In this document: piece by piece, positions 1 through 8,482 of the stretch
How positions within the stretch are numbered: the stretch's first letter is position 1
Layout: the number at the start of each line of letters is the position of its first letter
From: Chitinophagales bacterium
GTDB lineage: Bacteria; Bacteroidota; Bacteroidia; Chitinophagales; LD1
Length of the DNA: 64,000 nucleotides
Reading direction: 5' to 3'
Assembly (NCBI GenBank): GCA_026129525.1
Contig: JAHCHW010000001.1
Location: forward strand, 508,001 to 572,000
The notes under the pieces: generated by a model
Seen by the model: the letters and a program-made list of their open reading frames with translations, nothing else
Databases searched by the model: none
Told to the model about the DNA's origin: nothing
Made by a program: the position numbers and the translations under genes

Positions 1-1383
1 GGCGGGGTTGGGACCCATAATAGTCAACTCGGGGCGAACGCGTATAACAATAGAAGCTGTTCCTCCGCATTGTAAAAACGAATCGTAAAACTGCACAGTG
101 AGTGTATCGTTGCAGACCATCATATTTGGTGCCCAGCAAATTTCCACTTCGTTGCAGCAAACCGAATCGCTTAATACACCGCAGTTGCTACTGCTTAAAC
201 TCCATGTGTAGGTTGCTCCGCTGAAAAGCGGCAGCGTGTACGTTTTACAATCACCGGGGCACACCACGGTATCGCCACTAATAGTGGCTATGCTTGGCAC
301 AATAGGAATATAGATAAGCGTGGTATCGCTGCACACGCCTCCGCAGCCGGTAATGTATAAACCTAAAGTGCCCAACTGCCCTGCTCCCCATGCTACGGTT
401 ACGCTCGGTGTTCCCGCACCGCTAATAATGGTTCCGCCAATGGCAAACCAATTGTAGGTGCAACCCGCTGTGGCGGCTGTAGAGTAAGTAGCCGTATCAA
501 ACGCACAAACCGTAGAAGGACAAGTGATTTCGGGCCCCGGCAGCGAATCAATGGTGATGATGCTCGAAAATGTATCGCTGCAAAAACATTTGTTGAACAC
601 AATGAGTGTAATGGTATAAGTGCCCGCGCTGCTGTAGGAATGGGTAGGATTGGTAAGCGAAGAAGTTCCTCCATCGCCAAAATACCATTGGTAGGTGTTG
701 GCTCCTGTTGAAAGATTGGTAAACGGCACCGATGAAAACTTGCAGGCACTACTTTGGTGCGTAAAGTTGGCAACAGGCAAATCAATTTTCTCTACACAAA
801 TTTCTGCCGAATCGGTGCAGCCCCATTGGTTGGTTTCAATTACCAACAGCGTTCCGTAGCCGGTGCTGTCCCAGGTAACGGTGGCAGTGTTGGTTGAAGT
901 GGTAATACTTAAATCGCCTGTGGCAAACCATTGGTAAGTGCTGCCGGCATTCAACGTGGTGGAGTATGTTACTGTGGCATACTTGCACACTTTTTCGCAA
1001 TCGCTTTTATGGTCGGGTAATTGCCCGGTAGAACCCTGCCCGCCTGCGGTGGGGCAGCTTGGGTAAGGCGCGTGTGTAATTTCCGGAGCGGGTTTCGGAT
1101 AAATGGTAATGTTCAGAAAGTAGTTGGCGCTGGGCGATGTTTGCGAAACAATGAGCGTGCCGGTGCCTGCCGCGCCCCATTGCACCACGGCACTGTCGGT
1201 TACGGGGGAGCCGAGAATAGTTCCACCCGTTATACTCCAGAAGTACGATGCACCGCTCACATAGGGCGCGTAGTAGGTTACTTTTTCACCGGCACATACA
1301 GCCGTATCTCCGGCAATTTGTGCCGAAGCGGTGTTTACAAACAAAAGAGGGATGAACGAAACGAGTGTCAGGAGTTTCTTCAT
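1..1383 (-). CDS. Secreted multi-domain protein with PKD/Ig-like repeats (3' end outside window)
   Basis: Reading the minus strand from the ATG at 1383 gives about 460 codons open to the window edge, so the C-terminus is missing. The product starts with a signal peptide (MKKLLTLVSF..., cleavage near SAQ). Several repeated beta-domains of about 90-110 residues follow, each with Cys pairs and a Trp-containing strand such as TYQWFATG or TYNWFAIGG. One is a clear PKD domain (YQWYFGDGG followed by THSYSSAGTYTITLIV). Proteins of this build in Bacteroidota are usually large T9SS-exported surface proteins with a C-terminal sorting domain, but that end is not visible. The ligand is unknown. Its start lies 110 bp from the neighbouring T9SS cargo gene on the same strand. 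Confidence 0.8.
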   Translation of the reverse strand, partial: MKKLLTLVSFIPLLFVNTASAQIAGDTAVCAGEKVTYYAPYVSGASYFWSITGGTILGSPVTDSAVVQWGAAGTGTLIVSQTSPSANYFLNITIYPKPAPEITHAPYPSCPTAGGQGSTGQLPDHKSDCEKVCKYATVTYSTTLNAGSTYQWFATGDLSITTSTNTATVTWDSTGYGTLLVIETNQWGCTDSAEICVEKIDLPVANFTHQSSACKFSSVPFTNLSTGANTYQWYFGDGGTSSLTNPTHSYSSAGTYTITLIVFNKCFCSDTFSSIITIDSLPGPEITCPSTVCAFDTATYSTAATAGCTYNWFAIGGTIISGAGTPSVTVAWGAGQLGTLGLYITGCGGVCSDTTLIYIPIVPSIATISGDTVVCPGDCKTYTLPLFSGATYTWSLSSSNCGVLSDSVCCNEVEICWAPNMMVCNDTLTVQFYDSFLQCGGTASIVIRVRPELTIMGPNPA

Positions 1384-1453
1384 AACGCTGGCTTTAAGAT
1401 TGGTTAAAGATAGAACTCAAGGGCGGGAAACAAAAACAAGTATTCATAAGCTG

Positions 1454-1484
1454 CCCCCGAAAGGGTTTTAAACCCTTTCGGGGG
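1454..1484. terminator. Strong palindrome between two secreted-protein genes
   Basis: A 31-nt near-perfect palindrome pairs CCCCCGAAAGGGTTT with AAACCCTTTCGGGGG around one central T. It begins 10 nt beyond the stop codon of the minus-strand T9SS gene at 1494. It could end that transcript, but no T-run follows the stem on the minus strand, so it may instead be a REP-like dispersed palindrome. Confidence 0.45.
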
Positions 1485-1493
1485 ACAGTGTGA

Positions 1494-3092
1494 TTATTCT
1501 ATAACAACTTTCTGTGTATAAACACCTTGTTTGCCTTTGGCGTGCACTGCGTATATGCCTTTGGCAAACGGGCTTACCTCTAAATGTAAAAGTGCTGTTA
1601 CGGTACTATGTTGCGTATAAACAACTGTGCCTTGCATATCAATAATGCTTATCAAAAAATTTCCGGAAGGCATGTTGCCGAGGTCAATGGTAAGCGTATT
1701 ACTTGCCGGGTTAGGGAAACAGTTTAGCTGCCCAACTTCTTGAACTTTCGTTATCCCCAAATAAGAAGAAAAGCAGCCCAACTGATTTTCTTGGTAAAAC
1801 TGTTTTACATCCTGCATGCTTTGCTTTAGGGCAGTTACTCCGTTGGCTAAGCAATCTGAGTTGGCATCGCCTTCGGCATACACATAAGCCATATCGAAAC
1901 AAATGTTTGAACCGGCAGGTAAGCTAAACTTTCCGGTGTTGCCTACCGCCCTACGGTCACCGGGAGGTAACCCTGAATATACAAGGTCGCTCCAATCAGC
2001 TGTGTCGCATGGATTTCCGGAAAACAAGTAACAGGTTGCCGCTCCCGAATTGTAACCAGTACCACCATGAGTAAATGGCATTCCGTTTATCCACGTACAA
2101 TTCATGTAGTTCCAATAGCCAGGAGCATTACTAGGGTCTGTCATTGAGGCGGGTGCTCCGTTCGTAAAATAGGCAAAGTCGAGCAACGCGGTGTTTAAAA
2201 ACGTTACCCCTATACTTGGCATTACAGTAGTGTCTTTATTTGCTCCCATGCAGGGAGCATCAACTCCAACTCCATTGTAACAAAAAAAAGCATCCATTAC
2301 AGTATCGCAGCCAACAAGGTCGTCATTAAAACATCCCAAATCAAAATCGTTCCATGAGCCTACCACTACATCGTGATAGTTATTGGCTGAACGGTTAAAA
2401 ATTCTGGTGTTAATAAAAATAGTACTGTTTACCGTGGGGTTAGTGTATCCGTAAATCATTTGGTGTACTTCCACTCCTAACTGCATACCGCTGCTTTCGG
2501 TATGTAAATCGCGGAGGTCGTTGTAAACTAAGTAAAGCGCCTCATCGCCTTTAATAAACGGGTAGTCGCCATTGGCAGGGTCGTAGTAGTGGTTGTTGTT
2601 TACATCTACAAACGGAGCTAGATAAAACGCCTCTCCGTTGTTCTGATTTCCGTGAGCGGGCCAATCGGCAATTTCCGCAGGTACCGTGTAGCCCCCATCA
2701 GTGTAGTGCTGAATGTGGTACTGTATGGCAGCCGCATCTATTTTCCAAACGCGGTTATATTTTTGGTCGTAAGCGGCATTATAAACAGTTGCCACCGGAC
2801 CGGGAAAAAAATCGCGCCCATTCTGATAATAACGGTTAGCCGCAAGGTGAAGGTTCTCACCGGCATCCAATCCGCCCATCCACAATGTACCCGCAAACAG
2901 CGCTTGTACTCCGCTTCCTTTGGGCACTTCAAACTGTTGAGTAGTATCCAACATACGGAGGGCAATCATGCCGTCCGAAGCAAAACTTGCCGAAATGTTG
3001 TTGATGTCAATAATTTGGCAATTGGGAATTAACTGTGCTTGCATTCTGTAAACATTTGCAAACAGCCATGCAATAAGTAATAGCTTTTTCAT
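1494..3092 (-). CDS. T9SS type A sorting domain protein, 532 aa
   Basis: The product has an N-terminal signal peptide (MKKLLLIAWLFANVYRMQAQ), a long cargo region of about residues 25-450, and a typical C-terminal type A sorting domain from about residue 458. That domain opens with CFPNPASNTLTIDLG, has IIDMQGTVVYTQ in the middle and ends GVYTQKVVIE. Such domains send proteins through the T9SS to the cell surface or medium. The cargo carries many Asp/Asn/Tyr-rich turns and Cys residues but no enzyme motif that I recognise. A TATCTTTG promoter box lies just upstream, giving a very short leader. Export by the gld-encoded machinery in this window is inferred. Confidence 0.85.
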   Translation of the reverse strand: MKKLLLIAWLFANVYRMQAQLIPNCQIIDINNISASFASDGMIALRMLDTTQQFEVPKGSGVQALFAGTLWMGGLDAGENLHLAANRYYQNGRDFFPGPVATVYNAAYDQKYNRVWKIDAAAIQYHIQHYTDGGYTVPAEIADWPAHGNQNNGEAFYLAPFVDVNNNHYYDPANGDYPFIKGDEALYLVYNDLRDLHTESSGMQLGVEVHQMIYGYTNPTVNSTIFINTRIFNRSANNYHDVVVGSWNDFDLGCFNDDLVGCDTVMDAFFCYNGVGVDAPCMGANKDTTVMPSIGVTFLNTALLDFAYFTNGAPASMTDPSNAPGYWNYMNCTWINGMPFTHGGTGYNSGAATCYLFSGNPCDTADWSDLVYSGLPPGDRRAVGNTGKFSLPAGSNICFDMAYVYAEGDANSDCLANGVTALKQSMQDVKQFYQENQLGCFSSYLGITKVQEVGQLNCFPNPASNTLTIDLGNMPSGNFLISIIDMQGTVVYTQHSTVTALLHLEVSPFAKGIYAVHAKGKQGVYTQKVVIE

Positions 3093-3108
3093 AGGTATAG
3101 GTTTATGG

Positions 3109-3116
3109 CAAAGATA
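3109..3116 (-). promoter_or_regulatory. Bacteroidota -7 box (TATCTTTG)
   Basis: Read on the minus strand, TATCTTTG matches the Bacteroidota -7 consensus TAnnTTTG exactly. A TTG lies 16 nt further upstream and the ATG of the T9SS cargo gene is about 17 nt downstream. Confidence 0.5.
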
Positions 3117-3253
3117 CAGCCCATATAAAATTCAATTGTCATGGAAATGTCATTTTCCGCCCTGCTGTAATTTCTTTTTGCAAAGCATTGGGAATACTGA
3201 CAATTATTGACTGGCTCTAAAAAGGACTTAAATACTTCGAGGTCTCGTTTTTT

Positions 3254-4396
3254 CTAAACAGCCAACTCCACCTTACTCCGCAATACTTTTTCGTAATACT
3301 TTTCGTACAGCGGCAGTATGTTTTCTATGGAAAAAGTTTGGGCGTGGATGTAGGCATTCTGCTTAAACGTTTTCAGACGCACATCATCGCCCAACATCAG
3401 CACGGCATTCTTTGCCATATCTTCGTAATCGCCCACGTTACTCATAAATCCGGTTTTACCCTGCACATTTATTTCGGGTATGCCGCCTGCATTGGAGGAG
3501 ATAACCGGCACTTCGCACGCCATCGCTTCCAGTGCCGCCAAACCAAAACTTTCTGTTTCCGATGGCAACACAAACACATCCGAAATTGCCAGCAAATCTT
3601 CTACGGCATCCTGCTTACCTAAAAAGCGAACATGCTCGCAGTTGCCCAGTTTGCGGCAAAGTATTTCAATATTCATCCGCTCCGGACCATCGCCCACCAG
3701 CAGCAGTTTGGCGGGCAGCTTTTTCAACACCAAATCAAACATTCTTACCACATCTTCCACCCGCTTTACTTTCCGGAAGTTCGAAACGTGTATCAGAATT
3801 TTCTCTCCGTTAGGAGCAATCGCTTTTTTAAAATGGTCTTTATCGGTTTTCTTAAATCGCGAAAAATCAATAAAGTTCGGAACTACCTCTATGTCGCGTG
3901 TTATGCTAAAATTGCGGTAGGTGTCTTCTTTCAAAAACTCCGACACCGAAGTAATACCATCGCTGTGGTTAATGGAATATTCCACCACAGGCTTATAGCC
4001 GGGGTCTTTCCCTATAAGCGTAATATCGGTACCATGCAGGGTAGTAACAAAAGGAAGGTTATAGCCGTTCTCTTTCAGAATACTCCTCGCAATTAATGCC
4101 GATGACGCATGCGGAATGGCATAATGCACATGCAGAATATCTAAGCTTTCAAATTTTGCCACATCCACAATTTTGCTTGCCAGCGCACTTTCGTACGGTT
4201 GGTACTGAAACAGCGGATAATCAAGTGCCGAAACCTCGTGGTAAAAAATATTCTCGTAATAAGAGTCAAGCCGCACCGGTTCCTGATAAGTAATAAAATG
4301 AACATGGTGCCCTTTGCGCGCCAGGGCTTTCCCTAATTCGGTCGCTATTACACCGCTTCCGCCATACGTGGGGTAGCATACAATTCCAATTTTCAT
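3254..4396 (-). CDS. bshA: N-acetyl-alpha-D-glucosaminyl L-malate synthase BshA
   Basis: This family-4 glycosyltransferase of 380 aa transfers GlcNAc from UDP-GlcNAc to L-malate, the first step of bacillithiol synthesis, in the cytoplasm. The N-terminal Rossmann fold carries the typical BshA text YPTYGGSGVIATELG (residues 7-21) and HVHYAIPHASSA (about 95-106). The C-terminal domain has the nucleotide-sugar signature SETESFGLAALEAMACE, with the E-x7-E pair near residue 285. Length fits the family. The start ATG follows the gap shared with the divergent arsR gene. No bshB or bshC is present in the window. Confidence 0.92.
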   Translation of the reverse strand: MKIGIVCYPTYGGSGVIATELGKALARKGHHVHFITYQEPVRLDSYYENIFYHEVSALDYPLFQYQPYESALASKIVDVAKFESLDILHVHYAIPHASSALIARSILKENGYNLPFVTTLHGTDITLIGKDPGYKPVVEYSINHSDGITSVSEFLKEDTYRNFSITRDIEVVPNFIDFSRFKKTDKDHFKKAIAPNGEKILIHVSNFRKVKRVEDVVRMFDLVLKKLPAKLLLVGDGPERMNIEILCRKLGNCEHVRFLGKQDAVEDLLAISDVFVLPSETESFGLAALEAMACEVPVISSNAGGIPEINVQGKTGFMSNVGDYEDMAKNAVLMLGDDVRLKTFKQNAYIHAQTFSIENILPLYEKYYEKVLRSKVELAV

Positions 4397-4544
4397 AGTT
4401 GCTTTTTTACCTACAGAAACACAGCGAATGTAAACAGATTGAAGAAAGCGCTTGCGATCACATTATCTGTTTACTTATGGGAGATTAAAAAATGTGTTCA
4501 CCTCTCTAAGTTTTTCTACTTTTAACATCCTCTCTGTAAGTGTA

Positions 4545-4886
4545 ATGTCTCCAAAGTCCGCACAAGAGATTATAAATGTAAGTGCCAGAACGAACGAAAC
4601 CGCTCTGGATTACGCGCTATTGCGTAAGGGCTTGTTAGTGTTGCGGGCGGTTAATCATCCGGTAAGGCATAAGATTATTGACTTGCTGGAGCGCAGCCAA
4701 AAACTGATAGTTACTGATTTGCAAAAACGCCTGAATGTTGAGCAGTCAATTGTATCGCAGCACTTGGCTATACTGCGTAAAGCCGGTTTGTTACAAACAG
4801 AACGCAACGGAAAATTTATTTTCTACAGCGTAAACCGCCAGCGTTTGTTAGATGTAAAAACGATGGCTGAGCAGATTAGCGTATAA
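4545..4886 (+). CDS. ArsR-family winged-helix regulator, 113 aa
   Basis: The product is a small dimeric winged-helix DNA-binding protein. The recognition region reads VTDLQKRLNVEQSIVSQHLA, followed by the wing NGKFIFYSVN. The metal-sensing ELCVCDL motif of classical ArsR/SmtB is replaced by LIVTDLQ and the protein has no cysteine, so metal or thiol sensing is unlikely at the usual site. I chose the ATG at 4545; the frame is open 31 codons further upstream, but that extension looks like leader sequence. A second ArsR protein follows 68 bp downstream, so this looks like a tandem duplication. Confidence 0.82.
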   Translation: MSPKSAQEIINVSARTNETALDYALLRKGLLVLRAVNHPVRHKIIDLLERSQKLIVTDLQKRLNVEQSIVSQHLAILRKAGLLQTERNGKFIFYSVNRQRLLDVKTMAEQISV

Positions 4887-4954
4887 AAAGAAGGTTCACC
4901 AAACCTTACTGTATAAATTTTTATTGCAGATTATTTCATTCAACCTCCATTGAA

Positions 4955-5266
4955 ATGGCTGAAAGCATCGCAAAATTTGTTCAAAGTGCCGAAGTAAAAC
5001 ATGCACAATCGGTTATGCGGGCAATTGCTCACCCGCTGCGCCTTCGCATTGTTGAGTTTATTCACCGCAACGGTAACATTAATGTAAACCGTATTTACGG
5101 AGAACTAAAGTTAGAGCAATCCATTGCCTCACAACACCTTCGCATTCTGCGCGATGCCGACCTGGTTACCACCAGGCGCGATGGAAAGTTTATTTATTAC
5201 AGCCTTAATTATCCAAAAATTGAAAAAGTAACGGCTGCCGTAAAGCGTTTCTTTACTGCTAATTGA
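4955..5266 (+). CDS. ArsR-family winged-helix regulator, 103 aa
   Basis: This is the paralogue of the preceding regulator. It has the helix-turn-helix LKLEQSIASQHLRILRDADL and the wing DGKFIYYSLN. It also lacks cysteines, so the ligand is unknown; a protein partner or a non-metal ligand is possible. The stop codon lies inside the left arm of a hairpin with a T-run, and a rhodanese-fold gene starts 26 nt later, so the three genes may form one regulated unit. Confidence 0.82.
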   Translation: MAESIAKFVQSAEVKHAQSVMRAIAHPLRLRIVEFIHRNGNINVNRIYGELKLEQSIASQHLRILRDADLVTTRRDGKFIYYSLNYPKIEKVTAAVKRFFTAN

Positions 5267-5290
5267 GGTATATTCACGCCTCAATTTTTT
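5261..5290 (+). terminator. Terminator-like hairpin overlapping an arsR stop codon
   Basis: The arms AATTGAGG (5261-5268) and CCTCAATT (5279-5286) enclose a 10-nt loop and run into a T-tract ending at 5290. The ATG of the rhodanese gene follows 3 nt later. This is a good intrinsic terminator, or an attenuator between the second arsR and the rhodanese gene. Confidence 0.6.
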
Positions 5291-5292
5291 GT

Positions 5293-5937
5293 ATGAATTT
5301 TTTGGAAAGCGATACCGTAGCCAAACTGTTGCAGGAGGGTTACGGTATAGTGGATACACGAAATGCCGAATCGTTTGGCATGGGTTTTATTGAAGGTGCC
5401 GTTTCAATTCCTTTCAACGAGCAGTTTATTAACCGTCTGAACGATTTAGTAAGCGATGACAGCGAATGGATTTTTGTGGTAAGCGAAGATGAATATGCTG
5501 ATGTATTTCGCACTTTAAAATCATCGGGCTTTGGTAACATAAAAGGCTTTGTAAACGGAAGTTTTGAAACGTGGCAAAACAGCGGCTTGCCGGTTGATGT
5601 ACTAATTGCTATTGAAGCCGATGAGTTTGCTGCCGACTACCGTTTCGATGAGTTTTACCTGATTGACGTTCGCTCAAAAACAGAGTTTGATGCTGAACAT
5701 GCCGAAGATGCCGAACATATTGCACTCAACGATCTCGAAAATTTTCTGATTGACCTTGACACCAACGAAAGCTACTATGTGTATGGCAACACACCCGAAG
5801 ATGCCCTTGCTGCCGGCTCACTTTTTAAGCGAACAGGGTTTCAGCGGGTACGTGCGGTGGCAGCAAGCATAGATTCCATCCGCCAGTCGGGCATCCCCTG
5901 GTATGTTCAAAGAAAGAAAGATACTCCCGCTAAATAA
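5293..5937 (+). CDS. Tandem rhodanese-fold protein without catalytic cysteine
   Basis: The 214-aa product contains two rhodanese-like domains. The first is about residues 5-100, with IVDTRNAESFGMGFIEGAVSIP typical of the fold, and the second is about 110-205, with LIDVRSKTEFDAEHAEDAEHI. The active-site loop that normally starts with Cys reads VVSEDEYAD in domain 1 and VYGNTPEDA in domain 2. The whole protein has no cysteine, so it cannot act as a normal sulfurtransferase and may be a binding or regulatory module. The ATG at 5293 is preferred over an upstream TTG that overlaps the arsR stop codon. glpD starts 11 nt downstream, suggesting cotranscription. Confidence 0.72.
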   Translation: MNFLESDTVAKLLQEGYGIVDTRNAESFGMGFIEGAVSIPFNEQFINRLNDLVSDDSEWIFVVSEDEYADVFRTLKSSGFGNIKGFVNGSFETWQNSGLPVDVLIAIEADEFAADYRFDEFYLIDVRSKTEFDAEHAEDAEHIALNDLENFLIDLDTNESYYVYGNTPEDALAAGSLFKRTGFQRVRAVAASIDSIRQSGIPWYVQRKKDTPAK

Positions 5938-5948
5938 CCGGTTCGTTA

Positions 5949-7586
5949 ATGAACTTCTCTAATCTTCACCGCGCATCTTTTATACAGCAACTAACATCGC
6001 AGGAGTTTGACTTGTTAGTGGTAGGCGGTGGCATTACCGGCTGTGGTATTGCTTTAGATGCTGCACTGCGTGGTATGAAGGTGGCGCTTGTTGAAAAAAA
6101 CGATTTTGCATCGGGCACCAGTTCGCGCTCTACCAAATTAATTCATGGCGGACTGCGTTATCTAAAACAGTTTGAATTCAAATTAGTGCGCGATGTGGGA
6201 ACCGAGCGCGCTGTTGTTCATCGCAACGCACGCCATTTGGTTATCCCCGAAAAAATGTTGCTGCCTATAATAAAAGGCGGCTCACTGAATGAGTTTTCTA
6301 CTTCCATCGGGTTACTGGTATACGACCTGTTGGCAGGTGTAAAAAAAGGTGAGCGCAGAATAATGCTCGACCGCCATGCCACATTAAAAGCCGAACCGTT
6401 GTTGAACGCTGCTAATCTTTTAGGCGGTGGATTATATTTTGAATACCGTACCGATGATTCGCGCCTTACCATAGAACTTGCCAAAAGCGCCTTTGCTAAC
6501 GGAGCGCTGTTTCTGAATTATGCCGAGTTGAAAGGGTTTCTGCAAACCCCTTCCGGCAAAATTTGCGGTGCCAAAATAGAAGACAAAACCGAAGGCGGTG
6601 AGTTTGATATTCGGGCAAAGGTGGTGGTAAATGCTTGCGGCCCCTGGGTTGATTTGCTCCGCAAAAAAGACAATTCGCTGCGAGGCAAGCGCCTACAGCT
6701 TACCAAAGGAGTGCACCTTGTTTTCCCACATAGCAAGTTGCCGTTACAACAAGCCGCTTATTTCGATACAGCCGATGGCAGAATGATTTTTGCCATACCG
6801 CGCAACAATATTACGTACGTTGGAACTACTGATACAGTTTACAATCAGGAGATTGATGCACCAAAATGCATGCGCGATGATGCACAGTATTTGCTAAATG
6901 CGGTTAACAGTGCATTTGTAAATGTCAACCTTCAAGTAAGCGATATAGAATCAACGTGGGCGGGGTTGCGCCCGCTTATTCACGAAGACGGCAAATCGCC
7001 TTCGGAACTTTCGCGCAAAGACGAAATAATGATTTCCGAATCGGGGCTTGTTTCTATTGCCGGAGGTAAACTAACGGGCTACCGTTTAATGGCTGAGAAA
7101 ATCGTTGACCTTGCGGCAAAAACTCTCGGCAAGCATTACGGCAAATGCAAAACCAAAAACTATTTACTGTGCGGAGGAATTTTTGAAGATGATATAGCTT
7201 TTCAAAAAGCATTGAAGGATGCCACAATGCTTGGCGAACCGGCTTCGATACCCGAAAGCAAAGTGCATGAATGGTTTTTCCGTTACGGCAGCAATACTCA
7301 AAAAATTATTGAAAATGTTGCTTCGCTTTCTTCGGCAATTAAAGAGCCTGAAACACTTTTCAATTCCGCAGAAGTAAAGTATGCTGTTGAGCACGAAATG
7401 GTAATGGAGTTAAACGATTTCCTAATTCGCAGAACCGGAAAAATATTTTTCGATAAACCGCAATCGGAGAAGCAAATTCCTTTGCTGGCTGAAATGCTCG
7501 GAGACTATCTTAAACTAACTCCCGAAAAACAAACTGCAATTGTTGAAAATACGCTCCGCGAGTACGTGCTTGCCACAACATTGTAA
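5949..7586 (+). CDS. glpD: FAD-dependent glycerol-3-phosphate dehydrogenase
   Basis: This aerobic respiratory enzyme oxidises sn-glycerol 3-phosphate to dihydroxyacetone phosphate and passes electrons to quinone at the inner membrane. The N-terminus has the dinucleotide-binding VVGGGITGCGIALDAA, followed by the family signature SSRSTKLIHGGLRYL. YVGTTDTVY and SIAGGKLTGYR are further conserved blocks of the DAO fold. At 545 aa the length fits, including the C-terminal helical domain. It lies 11 nt after the rhodanese-like gene and converges with gldN 8 nt away. No glpK or glpF is in the window. Confidence 0.93.
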   Translation: MNFSNLHRASFIQQLTSQEFDLLVVGGGITGCGIALDAALRGMKVALVEKNDFASGTSSRSTKLIHGGLRYLKQFEFKLVRDVGTERAVVHRNARHLVIPEKMLLPIIKGGSLNEFSTSIGLLVYDLLAGVKKGERRIMLDRHATLKAEPLLNAANLLGGGLYFEYRTDDSRLTIELAKSAFANGALFLNYAELKGFLQTPSGKICGAKIEDKTEGGEFDIRAKVVVNACGPWVDLLRKKDNSLRGKRLQLTKGVHLVFPHSKLPLQQAAYFDTADGRMIFAIPRNNITYVGTTDTVYNQEIDAPKCMRDDAQYLLNAVNSAFVNVNLQVSDIESTWAGLRPLIHEDGKSPSELSRKDEIMISESGLVSIAGGKLTGYRLMAEKIVDLAAKTLGKHYGKCKTKNYLLCGGIFEDDIAFQKALKDATMLGEPASIPESKVHEWFFRYGSNTQKIIENVASLSSAIKEPETLFNSAEVKYAVEHEMVMELNDFLIRRTGKIFFDKPQSEKQIPLLAEMLGDYLKLTPEKQTAIVENTLREYVLATTL

Positions 7587-7594
7587 GCAGCATC

Positions 7595-8431
7595 TCAGTA
7601 ATTCCACATATCGTGCTCCTTTTCAAAAATTTGTTGCTTAATACGCTCACTCTCTAAATGTGCATCCACTCCGGCTGTGTATTCCTGTATGCTGCGGTCG
7701 AACACATTGCTCTCTTTGTAGATGTAGCTCTGAAATTTTCGCATTTCAAACAAATCGTCCCAACTGTAGCGTTGCGAGTTGTTGTGTGCTTCAAACACTT
7801 CGTGCTTGGCAAACAAGTTTCGAAGCGATGCATAGGGTATCCAATACATGGTCATATCGCCCCTGTAGTTTCCCGAAGCATCGTAATCTTCCATAACGGG
7901 AGCAATGGCAATTATCCGCACTTTCATGGTAGATGTTTTGGTATCAAAAAACCAAACCTCTTTAATGCGATATTTCACAATTTTATCCCATGTAAGTTCA
8001 TTGCTTATCACCACTTGCTCCTGTATATCAGCGTTAAATACATTCATTACCCAATCGGTATCGTTTCGCACGCCAAGGCGCTCTACTTCTTCGCGCGTTA
8101 TTGCCTTTTTGCATTTGTCGGCATCAGCTACGGTGGGGTCGTACACGGTTATCTCTCCCTTTTTTGCCGCTTGGTGTATAATTTGTATAAGCGGTTGCTG
8201 CGGATAAGCAAATGGCAAGTTGAGTTTTTGGCGCACGTCAATTATTCGCCAAACATTTTTGCTCCACATTACATCCGCTTCGCGCTGGTATTCGTATTCC
8301 AACGGCTGCATGTTGTTTCTGTCCTGTCGTATCCAAACATTTTCTTCAATTTCTTTTTGTTGTGCCGGTAGCATGTTACAGCAACAAATCAACATTACCG
8401 TTATCAGTCTGATGGTCGGTTTCATAATCAT
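7595..8431 (-). CDS. gldN: Gliding motility / T9SS protein GldN (second copy)
   Basis: GldN (PorN) is a periplasmic partner of the GldK ring in the type IX secretion core. This 278-aa copy has a signal peptide and the family blocks READVMWSKNVWRIIDVRQK, YPQQPLIQIIH, ELTWDKIVKYRIKE, EDYDASGNYRGDMTMYW and RKFQSYIYKESNVFDRSIQ. By eye it shares more than half its residues with the other GldN at 10310-11128. It is the last gene of a separate gldM-gldN pair behind a terminator. The start may also be the ATG at 8425. In Flavobacterium johnsoniae a second GldN (GldO) is partly redundant; whether this copy plays the same part is unknown. Confidence 0.9.
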   Translation of the reverse strand: MIMKPTIRLITVMLICCCNMLPAQQKEIEENVWIRQDRNNMQPLEYEYQREADVMWSKNVWRIIDVRQKLNLPFAYPQQPLIQIIHQAAKKGEITVYDPTVADADKCKKAITREEVERLGVRNDTDWVMNVFNADIQEQVVISNELTWDKIVKYRIKEVWFFDTKTSTMKVRIIAIAPVMEDYDASGNYRGDMTMYWIPYASLRNLFAKHEVFEAHNNSQRYSWDDLFEMRKFQSYIYKESNVFDRSIQEYTAGVDAHLESERIKQQIFEKEHDMWNY

Positions 8432-8482
8432 CCTTTTTATTTACAATGCAGTTTTTAGAAAATGAAACAAATTTTCAGGCAC

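Noticed and set aside
4452..4544. Longer start of the first ArsR gene
   Set aside because: The 31 extra residues lack family similarity and overlap the likely promoter and leader.
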